A DNA stretch of 64,000 nucleotides, taken from NCBI GenBank assembly GCA_019637395.1, contig JAHBVR010000001.1, forward strand, positions 62,001 through 126,000, given 5' to 3'. Below the pieces are notes generated by a model. It had not been told where the DNA came from, made no database searches, and saw nothing but the letters and a program-made list of their open reading frames with translations. This DNA is from Vulcanimicrobiota bacterium (GTDB lineage: Bacteria; Vulcanimicrobiota; Xenobia; Xenobiales; JADMJV01). A program made the translations under genes and the position numbers. Numbering within the stretch: the stretch's first letter is position 1; the number at the start of each line of letters is the position of its first letter. This document shows positions 7,503 to 16,727 of this stretch, piece after piece.

Positions 7503-10500
7503 TCAGCGGCGCTTGGTCTTTACGCCGGGCAGAGCCGGTAGAGTTTCCAGCGTGCGCGGGTCGTGACTATGGGCGCCCTGGGCCATCTGACTGAGCATGC
7601 GGGCCAACACGTCACCGGCAGCCAGCGTAATCACACCCCGACCCTTGATTTCCTCGAGGGCGTTGAAGTAGCGGAAAACCAGACCACCGTCCACGTTGGG
7701 GAATTCCTGATTGCTCAGAACCAGTTGCAACTGGACACGGCGCAACTCGACGGCCAAACCCTCGAGCGCAATCTGCTCCCATTTGTCGGTAACCTGCAGC
7801 GCTTTGAGCGTATTGCGCAGCCAGCTCAACTGGAAACGCTCACCCAGCGCGAAGTAGCGGGTGGCTGCCTCGGCCAGGGAAACTTTGGCCTGCAGACTGG
7901 TCTCGATCACTCCCAGACCGCTGGGCACCCACTCGAGACTGACCAGAGCGTCAGCCACTTCATCCGAGAACCCCTTGGCCTTGGCCTCCGCGGTCAAGCG
8001 GTTGAGTCGCTCGATCTGCTTGGGCGGCAGCAATCCGGCCAACTGGCCGCGTAGCTCCGAGAGCGGCGTCTTGTAGCGCTGGATAAAGTCGGTCAGCGAA
8101 CTGAGATCGGCGTCGGTCAGCAGCGTCCAGGCCACCACGTTCTCCACCGCCACCGCCAGTCGCTCCAGAGCTGAATACTGATCGGCGGCAGCCACGATAT
8201 TGTCGAGCGCATTGACCTGGCGCACGAAGTCGTAAGCGCCTACGATTTCCAGAGCCGACAGGCCGGCACGAACCACTTGAATAGGGCTGGCACCGGTATC
8301 CTGGATTTTGCGATGCACGAAAGTCATGCCCAGAATGTCGATGACCCGATTGGTGAACTGGGTGGCGATAATCTCGCGCCGCAGTGGATGGCGTTTGATC
8401 CAGTCGGGGAAGCGCTGCTGCATGGCGGTCGGGAAGTATTCCAGCAACTGATTCTGGAAGGCCGGCTCATCCGGGAAATCGGTCTCCAGAATACGCCGGA
8501 ACAAGCCCATCTTGGAGTAGGCCATCAGAATGGCCAGCTCCGGCCTGGCGAAGCCGCGACCCGAACGAATCCGCTCCTGCAGCGTGCGCGCGTCGGGCAA
8601 GAACTCCACGTCGGTGCGCAAACCGCCGCGATCCGATAGATAGTTCATCATCGAGATGAATACGTCCATGTTCTCGCGGCTGCGCTGCTCGGAAATCGAG
8701 AGCGACAGCGTCTGGTGATAATTGTCGGCCAAGACCAGTTTGTTGACCTCGTCGGTCATCTCGCCCAGCACCTGATTGCGCTGCTCGAGAGTCAACTCGC
8801 CGCGCGAAATCATCTGACCGAAGAGGATCTTGATATTGACTTCGTGGTCGCTCATATCCACGCCGGCCGAATTGTCGATGGCGTCGGTGTTGATACGCCC
8901 GCCGCCCAGGCCGTACTGGATGCGCGCCAACTGGGTGAACCCCTGATTGCCGCCTTCGCCCACCACCTTGGCGCGCAGCTCGGGGGCATCGATACGGACC
9001 GCATCGTTGCTCGAGTCCCCTACGTCCACATTGCGTTCGTCGGAGGATTTCACATAGGTGCCGATGCCGCCGTTCCAGAGCAGGTCGACCGGTGCCTTGA
9101 GGACGGCCTTGACCAGATCCTCACCGCTCATCGATTCTTCCTCGACTCCTAACGCCTGGCGAATCTCCGGGCTCAGGTCGATCGACTTGGAGGCGCGTGA
9201 GAAAACGCCGCCACCTTTGCTGATCAGCGACTTATCGTAATCCTCCCAGGTCGAGCGGGGCAGATTGAACATGCGGACCCGCTCCTGGTAGCTCTTCTTG
9301 GCGTCCGGATTGGGGTCCAGGAAGATATGCAGATGGTTGAAGGCCGCGATCAGGCGCAGGGTGTCGCAGTAGATCAATCCGTTACCGAAAACGTCGCCGG
9401 CCAGGTCGCCGATGCCCGCCACGGTAATTTCCTGCTTGTGAACATCCACGCCCATCTCGCGGAAGTGGCGGCACACGCCTTCCCAGGCGCCACGAGCAGT
9501 GATGCCTTCCTTCTTATGGTCATAACCCTGTGATCCACCCGAGGCGAAGGCATCTCCCAGCCAGAAACCGTATTCGGCCGAGACGCTGTTGGCGATGTCC
9601 GAGAACGTAGCCGTGCCTTTATCGGCCGCCACCACCAGATACGGATCATCCTCGTCATAAATAACCAATCCCTCGGGATGAGTCACCTTGCCGCCCACGT
9701 TGTTGTCGGTCAGATCGAGCAAGCCGCGAATGAACGTCTTGTACTGCTCGACTACGTATACGGCCACTTCCTGGCGGTCTTTGGGCGCGTTCTTGAGAGC
9801 GAAACCGCCTTTGGAGCCGACCGGCACGATCACGGCGTTCTTCGTCATCTGCGTTTTCATCAGACCCAGCACCTCGGTGCGAAAGTCAGGGCGATCCGAC
9901 CAGCGCAGGCCGCCACGAGCGACTTTACCGCCGCGCAGATGAATACCATCCACGCCCGGCGCTACCACCACGATTTCAAAAAGCGGCCGGGGCTCCGGCA
10001 TCTTCTTGACTTCGTGCGAATTGACTTTGTGGCTGATGTAGGGCTTATCCAGGAAGTAGTTGGTACGCAGCGAGGCCGACATCAGGTTATAGAGGTCGCG
10101 CAGAGTGCGATCGAAAGCCAGCGAAGTGACCGCGTTGAGACTGTCAAAGAAGCGGCCTTTAGCCTGCTCCATCAATTCCTCACGCCTGTCCAGGCCCGGT
10201 TTGAAGCGCGCCTCGAAGTACTCGTAAAGGAACTGAGCGCAGTGGGGATTGCCCAGCAACGAGTCAATCAGGAAGTCGCGAGCGTTAGCCGGCTGAATCT
10301 GACCCAGGTGCACCAGGTAGCTGCGCAGCAGGGCCACCTGGCGCAGGCTCAGCCTGGTGGTGAGCACCAGGCCGTTGAGGCGGTCGTTCTCGGCCCTTCC
10401 TTCCAAAAGTGCGTCCAGAGCGGCCAGGAAGCGCTCCCGATCGGTCTGAGCATCAAGCGGCTGACCGCTGCCTTTCTTTTGCACCCGGAAGACGTCCAGA

Positions 10501-12329
10501 TTGGCCTCCCGATTGGTCGCCGAGCGGACCGCGAAGCTGTTCTGAACAAGCACCTTCAGCCCCAAATTCTCCAGAATCGGAAGCACGTCACTGAGGTGAA
10601 AACTGGCCCCATAATGGGCAATGCGCAACTGCGTGCAAGGAGTGGTCAGCTGGTCTTCAGGGGCGTTGATGAAGTCGACCACAAAGTGATCGCCTTTGCT
10701 GGCGAAGAGCGTTTCCAGGTTGGCGATGTCCTTGCTGGCCACGTTGAAGGAAGTGGCCGACTTATAGGCATCATCAAAGGATTCAGCGTAGAGCTTGGCG
10801 ATGCGGGCGCCTTCCACGTCGCCCTGCACCTGGCGCAGCTTCTCGCCCAGCAGGTCGACCCAGGTGCGGGTAAGGTCGGCGACCTCCTTCTCCAATTTGC
10901 CCATGTCCAGGCCATGGAGATGGTTGTCGGTGGTGAAGAAAAAGTGGAAACGGACCTGGTCTTCCTCTTCGCCGAAAGACAACTGGTAATCCACGTGGGT
11001 GGCGCCGAAGCGCGAGGAGAGCAGCTCCTGAATGCGGTTGCGCACTTCCGTATTGAAACGGTCGCGCGGCATGATGACCATGACCTGCACACCGCGGGCC
11101 AGCGGGTCGGGGCGCAGGGTGACCCGCACCTTGTGCTGGCGCTGAATGGCCATAATCGACCGGATATCCTTATGTAGCGAGGCGGCTTCCGTCCAGAAAA
11201 GCTCCTCACGCGGCATCGAGTTAAAGATCGAAACGATCTGCTTGAAGTCGTGGCTGCCTTCCAGGACCTGATCCATCTCCAGCACGCGCTGCAATTTGCG
11301 CCGCAGAATGGGGATCTCGCGCACCGGTGTGGACAGGCCCTGGCTGGTAAAGAGACCGACAAAGCGCATTTCGCCGTGGGTTTCGTCGCCGGCCCCCCAT
11401 TTCTTCACGCCGATGTAGTCCATGCGAACAGCACGGTGGACGGTGGCTTCCGCGTTGGTTTTGGTCACGATCAGCAAGGGACCGCTGACCACCCGAGCCC
11501 GCAAGTTCTCGGAAAGCTCCGTCAGAGGAACCGGCTTCATGTAATTACTGAGCGAAGTGTTGCGCAGGATACCCAGACAACTGTTGGGATGCATCACCAG
11601 ACATTTTTGCCCACCTTCCTCGACCAGGTCGTATTCACGATAGCCCAGGAAGACAAAGTTGTTAGCGCACAGCCAATCGATAAAAGCTTCGCATTCGGCC
11701 AGATCGGCGGCCCGCGATTCGTCCGAACTGGCCTGGCGCAGTTTGGCCAGGGTTCCCTTGACCACCTGCGCCTGTTTCTTCATGTCTTTATAATCGTTGG
11801 TGGCCAGCAGCAGGTCATCGAGCACCGCGTCGAGGCGCTTTTTGACTTCCTTTTGACGGTCGTCGTCGAGCCGGTCGACAAAATAGAGTTCATAAGCTTC
11901 GCCGCGTCCGGTGGAAGCTGGTTCCAGCCGGCGTTCCAGCTTGCCGTCGCCGTCGCGGACCAGATGCAGGATGGGATGGAGCAAGTAGCTGAGGCGCAAT
12001 CCCAGGCGCTTGAGCTCGGCGCGAATGGTATCGACGATGAAGGGACGGTCGTCGAGGATGATTTCAATGACCGTGTTAGAGCAAGTCCAGCCGTCACCTT
12101 CCAGAGTCGGATTAAACACGCGAACAGTCAGGGGAGATTTCTTGCGGGCTTCGAGGGAGCGCAGGGCCCCCAGCGTCATCGCCGTCATCCCTTCGGCGTC
12201 AAACGACTCCAAGAAGTCGTCACTGGCTTTTTCAAAGAGAGCACCCGACAACTGCTTCAAGAAGTCGGCGTCCGCGCTGGGCATTTTCTGAGTGATGTGC
12301 TGCTGGAGTTTCTCCAGAGTTACGGCCAC
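7503..12329 (-). CDS. gdhB: NAD-specific glutamate dehydrogenase, large (180-kDa) type
   Basis: 1608 residues from the GTG at 12329, chosen because GGAGGA lies 7 bases upstream; the open frame extends 40 codons further but lacks a ribosome site. It converts glutamate to 2-oxoglutarate and ammonia using NAD. The N-terminal 700 residues are the regulatory ACT-like region of this family. The catalytic domain starts near residue 750, with RGGLRWSDRPDFRTEVLGL and the catalytic lysine in VGSKGGFALK. The NAD-binding half and the helical C-terminus follow. Full-length GDH-180 enzymes are 1500-1650 residues, so it is complete. It stands alone, without operon partners. Confidence 0.95.
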   Translation of the reverse strand: MAVTLEKLQQHITQKMPSADADFLKQLSGALFEKASDDFLESFDAEGMTAMTLGALRSLEARKKSPLTVRVFNPTLEGDGWTCSNTVIEIILDDRPFIVDTIRAELKRLGLRLSYLLHPILHLVRDGDGKLERRLEPASTGRGEAYELYFVDRLDDDRQKEVKKRLDAVLDDLLLATNDYKDMKKQAQVVKGTLAKLRQASSDESRAADLAECEAFIDWLCANNFVFLGYREYDLVEEGGQKCLVMHPNSCLGILRNTSLSNYMKPVPLTELSENLRARVVSGPLLIVTKTNAEATVHRAVRMDYIGVKKWGAGDETHGEMRFVGLFTSQGLSTPVREIPILRRKLQRVLEMDQVLEGSHDFKQIVSIFNSMPREELFWTEAASLHKDIRSIMAIQRQHKVRVTLRPDPLARGVQVMVIMPRDRFNTEVRNRIQELLSSRFGATHVDYQLSFGEEEDQVRFHFFFTTDNHLHGLDMGKLEKEVADLTRTWVDLLGEKLRQVQGDVEGARIAKLYAESFDDAYKSATSFNVASKDIANLETLFASKGDHFVVDFINAPEDQLTTPCTQLRIAHYGASFHLSDVLPILENLGLKVLVQNSFAVRSATNREANLDVFRVQKKGSGQPLDAQTDRERFLAALDALLEGRAENDRLNGLVLTTRLSLRQVALLRSYLVHLGQIQPANARDFLIDSLLGNPHCAQFLYEYFEARFKPGLDRREELMEQAKGRFFDSLNAVTSLAFDRTLRDLYNLMSASLRTNYFLDKPYISHKVNSHEVKKMPEPRPLFEIVVVAPGVDGIHLRGGKVARGGLRWSDRPDFRTEVLGLMKTQMTKNAVIVPVGSKGGFALKNAPKDRQEVAVYVVEQYKTFIRGLLDLTDNNVGGKVTHPEGLVIYDEDDPYLVVAADKGTATFSDIANSVSAEYGFWLGDAFASGGSQGYDHKKEGITARGAWEGVCRHFREMGVDVHKQEITVAGIGDLAGDVFGNGLIYCDTLRLIAAFNHLHIFLDPNPDAKKSYQERVRMFNLPRSTWEDYDKSLISKGGGVFSRASKSIDLSPEIRQALGVEEESMSGEDLVKAVLKAPVDLLWNGGIGTYVKSSDERNVDVGDSSNDAVRIDAPELRAKVVGEGGNQGFTQLARIQYGLGGGRINTDAIDNSAGVDMSDHEVNIKILFGQMISRGELTLEQRNQVLGEMTDEVNKLVLADNYHQTLSLSISEQRSRENMDVFISMMNYLSDRGGLRTDVEFLPDARTLQERIRSGRGFARPELAILMAYSKMGLFRRILETDFPDEPAFQNQLLEYFPTAMQQRFPDWIKRHPLRREIIATQFTNRVIDILGMTFVHRKIQDTGASPIQVVRAGLSALEIVGAYDFVRQVNALDNIVAAADQYSALERLAVAVENVVAWTLLTDADLSSLTDFIQRYKTPLSELRGQLAGLLPPKQIERLNRLTAEAKAKGFSDEVADALVSLEWVPSGLGVIETSLQAKVSLAEAATRYFALGERFQLSWLRNTLKALQVTDKWEQIALEGLAVELRRVQLQLVLSNQEFPNVDGGLVFRYFNALEEIKGRGVITLAAGDVLARMLSQMAQGAHSHDPRTLETLPALPGVKTKRR

Positions 12330-12645
12330 GAGATTGTCCTCCGTAAAGATGTCGGAGCGTGTTCGCTCAGGGCCGGGGGGGGGCCTGCTACCGCCATTCT
12401 CGCGAGCCAAGAAGAAAGAAACACGGTCAAATAGGGTAACTTTAAGCAAAATAAGAACAGATCGGCCTAAAACAAGCGTTATCCAACGCCCAATTAGAGC
12501 ACTTCTCCATGGTTTACTTCAGAGCCCGCTGGGCATAAAGGACTACTCGAAAAAGAATGCTACCGGACAGAGCCGGTAGAAAAGTAATAAACCGTTCATC
12601 CCCCAGTGGCCTTCATCGGCTATGCTATCGGTTCGGGGTCCACAA
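12330..12645. promoter_or_regulatory. Divergent intergenic region with inverted repeat
   Basis: About 315 bases between the glutamate dehydrogenase gene and the GGDEF-like gene, with A+T-rich stretches. An inverted repeat CTACCGG/CCGGTAG (12560-12566 with 12573-12579) precedes the plus-strand gene by 67 bases and could be an operator or an mRNA hairpin. I see no consensus promoter pair and no match to the c-di-GMP riboswitch core. Confidence 0.4.
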
Positions 12646-14286
12646 ATGCCACAAGACATAACAGATATACTTCAATATGACGACGAAGCCTTAGACCTGG
12701 TTTCGGCACGCTTCGCCGACCTGGTCGCCCAGGAATACCAGCAACGACTGCTGGATCAGATCGCTCGTCAACTCTTCCAGGCGGAAACGGAAGAAGATTT
12801 CGCGCAATTCTTGCTGCGCGCCGTGGCCCAGCGTTGTGGGGAGCACAGCCTGCTCTATGTGGGCCTGGACGAACCCAGCCTGGCGCCTCTGCTGGTAACT
12901 CACGGCTACGGCCAGCGGCCGGAAGTTTCACCCACACCCGCGCGCTCCTTGCTGGCCGCCGGCAGCGGCTACGTGATCGAAGGCAAGGCCGTCAGCCTGG
13001 CCCTGGGCACCCAGTTTCCCGTGGCCGCCGGATTGCGCCTGCGCAACCTCAACGCACCCACCGCCGTCATTACGCTGGACCGCCAACCCGAAGAAACCAT
13101 CGTGCTGGACTTCCTGGAACGCCTGGGCGAGCGCGCCTCGCAAGCGCTATCCAGCCTGCGCATGCGCGAAGGGCTGGAGCAAACGCGGCGCGCTCTCCAC
13201 CGCCAGCGCCAACAGGTTCAGAGACAGACGCGCCTGCTCAACCTGATGGATGATTGGTCGCAGGTCCTCAGCCGACTGGAAGATCGCTACGCTCAACTGG
13301 AGAAGCTCCTGGCTACGGCCGTGAACACCCTGGGTGGCGAAAAGGGTTCTCTTATGCTCCTGGATGAGTCCAGCGGGGAACTGGTGGTGCGGGCCACCTT
13401 CGGCCTGGAGCCGGAGGTCCAGGAACGCATCCGGCGTGGCGATCAAACCTGCCGGCGCTTGAAGCTGGGCGAGGGAGTGGCCGGCAAGGTTTGCCAGTCG
13501 CTGCAACCCATGATCGTCAATCAAGTCGACCGCGAGCCGGTGTTCCTGGAGCCGGAACTATCCCAAGTCGCTTCTATCGTGTGCCTGCCGCTGCATGTGG
13601 ACGGCCTGGCCCTCGGCGTAATGAACGTGACCAACCGGGCCCGTGGCCGGCAATTCCAGGCCGAGCACATCGAGGAAGGCATGAAATTGGCCCTGCAGGC
13701 GGCCCAGGCCATCAACAATTCGCGCCTGTATCATCTGGCCATTCTCGATCCCGTGACCGAGGTGTACTCGCGCAATCACTTGTTCCAGCGCTGTCAGGAC
13801 GAACTGACGCGGGCGCGCCGTTACCAGCGGCCCCTTTGCCTGCTGGCCATCAATCTGCAGGGACTGGAACAAGTGCGCAATCATCATGGCCACGAGCTGG
13901 GCAATCAATTGGAAATACTTTTCGCCGACGTACTGCAATTTTGCGTCCGCGAAACCGACATCGTGGCCCGGCTGGGGGACAGCAACTTCGGCGTGCTCAT
14001 GCCCGAGACCGACGCCATGGCCGGCATGTTTGCAGCCGAGCGCATCTGCCAGCAATCGCGCGAGTCCGAACTGCTGACCCGCTACTACGTGACCGCCCAC
14101 GTTGGCCTGTGCTCTTATCCGGACCGCGCCGAAAACGTCATGAAGCTGATTGCGCGCGCGGAAACGGCCATGGCCAGCGCCGCTCGCTGTTCGGATAGCC
14201 TGCCGGTGGTGCTCGCCCCCGGCGTGGGCGTGGAAATGGAAGCCCCGCCGGTCGCCCCCTGGGCCCCGGGACGCGCCGCCGTCTAA
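12646..14286 (+). CDS. GAF-GAF protein with degenerate GGDEF domain
   Basis: 546 residues from the ATG at 12646. A divergent GAF-like region (about 20-165) is followed by a short coiled coil (about 170-205), a clear GAF domain (about 210-355: GEKGSLMLLDE, GEGVAGKV, SIVCLPLHVDG) and a GGDEF-fold domain (about 365-520: DPVTEVYSRNHLFQ). The signature loop reads GDSNF where active diguanylate cyclases have GG[DE]EF, so the metal- and substrate-binding residues are missing. It is probably a sensor or GTP/c-di-GMP-responsive scaffold, not a cyclase. No membrane segment. Stop overlaps the convergent nucleotidyltransferase gene by three bases. Confidence 0.85.
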   Translation: MPQDITDILQYDDEALDLVSARFADLVAQEYQQRLLDQIARQLFQAETEEDFAQFLLRAVAQRCGEHSLLYVGLDEPSLAPLLVTHGYGQRPEVSPTPARSLLAAGSGYVIEGKAVSLALGTQFPVAAGLRLRNLNAPTAVITLDRQPEETIVLDFLERLGERASQALSSLRMREGLEQTRRALHRQRQQVQRQTRLLNLMDDWSQVLSRLEDRYAQLEKLLATAVNTLGGEKGSLMLLDESSGELVVRATFGLEPEVQERIRRGDQTCRRLKLGEGVAGKVCQSLQPMIVNQVDREPVFLEPELSQVASIVCLPLHVDGLALGVMNVTNRARGRQFQAEHIEEGMKLALQAAQAINNSRLYHLAILDPVTEVYSRNHLFQRCQDELTRARRYQRPLCLLAINLQGLEQVRNHHGHELGNQLEILFADVLQFCVRETDIVARLGDSNFGVLMPETDAMAGMFAAERICQQSRESELLTRYYVTAHVGLCSYPDRAENVMKLIARAETAMASAARCSDSLPVVLAPGVGVEMEAPPVAPWAPGRAAV

Positions 14287-14834
14287 ATCTTATCCCAGAG
14301 CGGCTTGAGTTCCAGCCGTTCCAACCAGAGTTCCAGGTAATTCATGTCGAGTCGCTCGCGGTGGAGTTGCACCAGGCCAACCACGTCGCGCCATTGGCGT
14401 TCGGAAACCTCTCCCCCCAGACGGTACCAATCCAGCTTACTGATGATCAGATCCTCCGCTGTGGCCACCCAAAGAGTCCTACCTTCACTGACAATCGGCT
14501 GGCGTCGGGCAAATTCTTCCCTCTCAAAAGGCTTGCCGCCCAGCACATAGACGTCGATCTTGAAACCGCTGCTAAACTGCACGACGTTGAACATCGACTT
14601 GCGTCGCACCGCCTCCTCGACCGCCGCTGGACTCACGTAAAAATCCTCTTGCAGACGCTCCACCAGGGCCAGTGCTTGCGCGCGGGAAAGCCGCGCCAGA
14701 ACGTCCATATCCAGGGTGCTGCGAGCGATGCCCTGCAGAGAACTGGCTACCGAGCCGACCACCATATAGTCGACCGAAAGTTCTTCGAAATGGCGGAGGA
14801 CTTCCCATCCGATGGCGATAGGAAGGTCGGTCAT
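14283..14834 (-). CDS. Nucleotidyltransferase-fold protein (DUF6036/AbiEii-like)
   Basis: 183 residues. The MNT/NTase signature is visible: VVGSVASSL (G27-S28) followed by LDMDVL with metal-binding D42 and D44, and a third acidic position in FKIDVYVL. The later WVATAEDLIISKLDWYR helix is typical of AbiEii/DUF1814/DUF6036-type proteins. Such proteins can act as toxins or antitoxins that NMPylate or otherwise modify RNA or protein. Its start overlaps the stop of the upstream 78-residue partner (ATGA), forming a coupled two-gene unit that resembles a toxin-antitoxin pair. Function by analogy only. Confidence 0.75.
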   Translation of the reverse strand: MTDLPIAIGWEVLRHFEELSVDYMVVGSVASSLQGIARSTLDMDVLARLSRAQALALVERLQEDFYVSPAAVEEAVRRKSMFNVVQFSSGFKIDVYVLGGKPFEREEFARRQPIVSEGRTLWVATAEDLIISKLDWYRLGGEVSERQWRDVVGLVQLHRERLDMNYLELWLERLELKPLWDKI

Positions 14835-15067
14835 AAGCCGGGGTAGACTTGCTCAGCCAGCTCCACACCATAATTCATGCCGACAAACTTCTTCAACACC
14901 TGGGTTTCAGTCAATTCAGGATGGGCGCGAGCCACGGCCGCCAGGGCGCGATTCCAGCTGGCCCGGGTCAGCTCACCGGCCAGACGGAGGCGCTTCTCAG
15001 GACACATGTTGCGCAGAATCTCCAACTGCACCGGGTGTAACTCCTCGTCGAGTCGTCGCTCGCTCAT
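14831..15067 (-). CDS. Small helical partner of the nucleotidyltransferase
   Basis: 78 residues from the ATG at 15067; the open frame reaches 15139 but the extension looks non-coding. Predicted all-helical, with PEKRLRLAGELTRASWNRAL and a C-terminal run ELTETQVLKKFVGMNYG, close to the small proteins often found directly beside DUF6036-type nucleotidyltransferases. No ribosome site of note. It is the first gene of the two-gene unit and a plausible antitoxin or specificity partner. Confidence 0.6.
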   Translation of the reverse strand: MSERRLDEELHPVQLEILRNMCPEKRLRLAGELTRASWNRALAAVARAHPELTETQVLKKFVGMNYGVELAEQVYPGL

Positions 15068-15202
15068 CTGAAAATCTTCGAGAGGCCCAAGGTCCAGGCC
15101 TGTCCCAAGGACTCCGTATGGGCTTCGCCCAGCGGACAACGTCCGTCCCTTTGGGCTCCTCTGTCAGGGAGGTTTTCGAGGGAGCGAGACAAACTCTCCC
15201 GC

Positions 15203-16576
15203 ATGTCGCAGACCATCAGTGATTCCATCCTTGCAACATCGCGTAAAATCTCGCAGGGCGAAGACCAGAAAGAGGCCCTGAGCGAGCTTCTTCAACAGGC
15301 CCTGCCGGCCACTCAGCAGCAGCTTGATTCCTTCCTGGAACACGCTCCCCAGAACCCTGAGTTCACCCAAGAAATGGTTGAGCAGTTCCAGGACGGCCTG
15401 CGTAACTTGAAGGCCAGCTTCGAACAGTTGGAAGCCCTGCTCGGGGAAGCTCCCGGCCCCGCCTGGAGCGAAGCCAGCGAGCATCTGCATCGCGCTATCG
15501 TGGCTATCCGTAAGGCGCAGTCGGCCCATCAAGAGCTGATCGAAGACGGAGACACCTCCCATCTTTATCTGAACCGCCTGTTGGTGCACCTGCGCGCCTG
15601 GCAACAAGGCCGCGTGCCCGGCCCCATGACGGTAAGCCTGGTGCAGGCAATGCCTCATTTTGAGCAGGACCTGCGCAGCTTCATCGACGAGTTCGAGGAC
15701 GTCGCCGTGCAGGACCGCATGAATGCCCACGTCGAGCGCCTGATGGACACTTGCCACGCGGTGGTCGAAGCGGTCCAGGCGGGGCAAGCCAGCGCGGACG
15801 AAATCAGCCACTGGATTTCTCAGATGGTGCAGTTCAGCCAGGATCTGGACCAGACGCTGGCCGAGACCGTAGAGTCCCATCTATCCCTGGGCCCCACTCC
15901 TTTCCCGGTAGTCAATCTGGTTAACGCGGCCATGGATCGCTACCTGGGCCAGTTGATCCCGGCCGAAGAACTGGCCGACACTATGGAGCAGTGCGAAGAC
16001 TGGCTGCGGGGCCAGTTGCCCGGCGACACCGACCCGTCCCTGAGTCAGGCGGCCGAAGAACTCTTCAAAGTATTGCAGGACATGCGCCAGACCACCATGG
16101 CCGGCGACGTCGACCTGCTCATCAGCCAGCGCGAATCTCTCTTCGCGGCGGCGGAAAACCTGGCGATGTTCGCGGCGGTTCTATCGCCCGATGAGGGCGT
16201 GGTCAACCTGGTCAGCGTGGAAGGGCTTTCGGGGGGCGGGGCCGCCAATGATGAGCGCCCCATGCCCGCCCTGCTGGCCACCATCATCCAGCAGGCCGAG
16301 TCCTATTTGAGCGGCAGCCAGAACTCCGAGAAGCTCGAGGAGTCGGTCCAGGCTTTGGAGCGACTGGTCACCTCCACCGAAGGCCAAATTTCGCGTTCGC
16401 GCGACAGCGTGGAAGTCAAGCAACGCACTCAGCAGGCGCTGGAACTGCTCAGTGAGGCCAGCAACCAGTTGTGGGACTTCGTGGAGAGCGCCAGCGAAGA
16501 GCGGCTCAACTCGATCGAGGACTTACTCTGCGAGGCCAGCGACGTGGTCAACACTTTGGCACCGCGCCGGCGCTAG
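15203..16576 (+). CDS. Unknown all-helical protein, 457 residues
   Basis: Starts at the ATG at 15203. No family recognised. Rich in Glu, Gln, Leu and Ala with long predicted helices and no membrane segment or signal peptide, so it is probably cytoplasmic. Three stretches (about 120-165, 235-275, 370-400) share a rough layout of hydrophobic helix, G-x-[LV], short loop and a second acidic helix. I see a similar layout in the 194-residue protein at 855-1439. A Gly-rich hinge (SGGGAANDERP, about 345-355) splits it into two halves. It stands alone between oppositely oriented genes. Confidence 0.7.
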   Translation: MSQTISDSILATSRKISQGEDQKEALSELLQQALPATQQQLDSFLEHAPQNPEFTQEMVEQFQDGLRNLKASFEQLEALLGEAPGPAWSEASEHLHRAIVAIRKAQSAHQELIEDGDTSHLYLNRLLVHLRAWQQGRVPGPMTVSLVQAMPHFEQDLRSFIDEFEDVAVQDRMNAHVERLMDTCHAVVEAVQAGQASADEISHWISQMVQFSQDLDQTLAETVESHLSLGPTPFPVVNLVNAAMDRYLGQLIPAEELADTMEQCEDWLRGQLPGDTDPSLSQAAEELFKVLQDMRQTTMAGDVDLLISQRESLFAAAENLAMFAAVLSPDEGVVNLVSVEGLSGGGAANDERPMPALLATIIQQAESYLSGSQNSEKLEESVQALERLVTSTEGQISRSRDSVEVKQRTQQALELLSEASNQLWDFVESASEERLNSIEDLLCEASDVVNTLAPRRR

Positions 16577-16682
16577 AAGTCCGCCGAAAACCTTCCCAGG
16601 TTCCGCGCAGGAGTTCCAATTCGGCCTTGAGGCGAGCCACTTCGGCTTCGGCCTGTTCAGCGCGTCTTTGCACGTTCTCCAT
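16548..16682 (-). CDS. Possible 44-residue coiled-coil peptide
   Basis: An ATG at 16682 opens a 44-codon frame whose first 26 residues are a heptad-like coiled coil (ENVQRRAEQAEAEVARLKAE). It ends in a 16-residue tail and overlaps the 3' end of the opposing helical gene by 29 bases. There is no clear ribosome site. It is downstream of and co-directional with the GNAT gene, 45 bases after its stop. The composition is gene-like, but this is a weak call. Confidence 0.3.
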   Translation of the reverse strand: MENVQRRAEQAEAEVARLKAELELLRGTWEGFRRTSSAGAVPKC

Positions 16683-16727
16683 GTGACCAACCTGGCAGCT
16701 TCCATCCGAGCACTGTTTAACTCAGCA

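Noticed and set aside
9678-11177. 499-codon plus-strand ORF opposite the glutamate dehydrogenase gene
   Set aside because: It is the antisense shadow of a well-supported family gene; composition is His/Val/Gln-rich as expected for a reverse frame in high-G+C DNA.
12330-12645. c-di-GMP riboswitch before the GGDEF-like gene
   Set aside because: The conserved GEMM core elements are not present; only a simple inverted repeat is seen.
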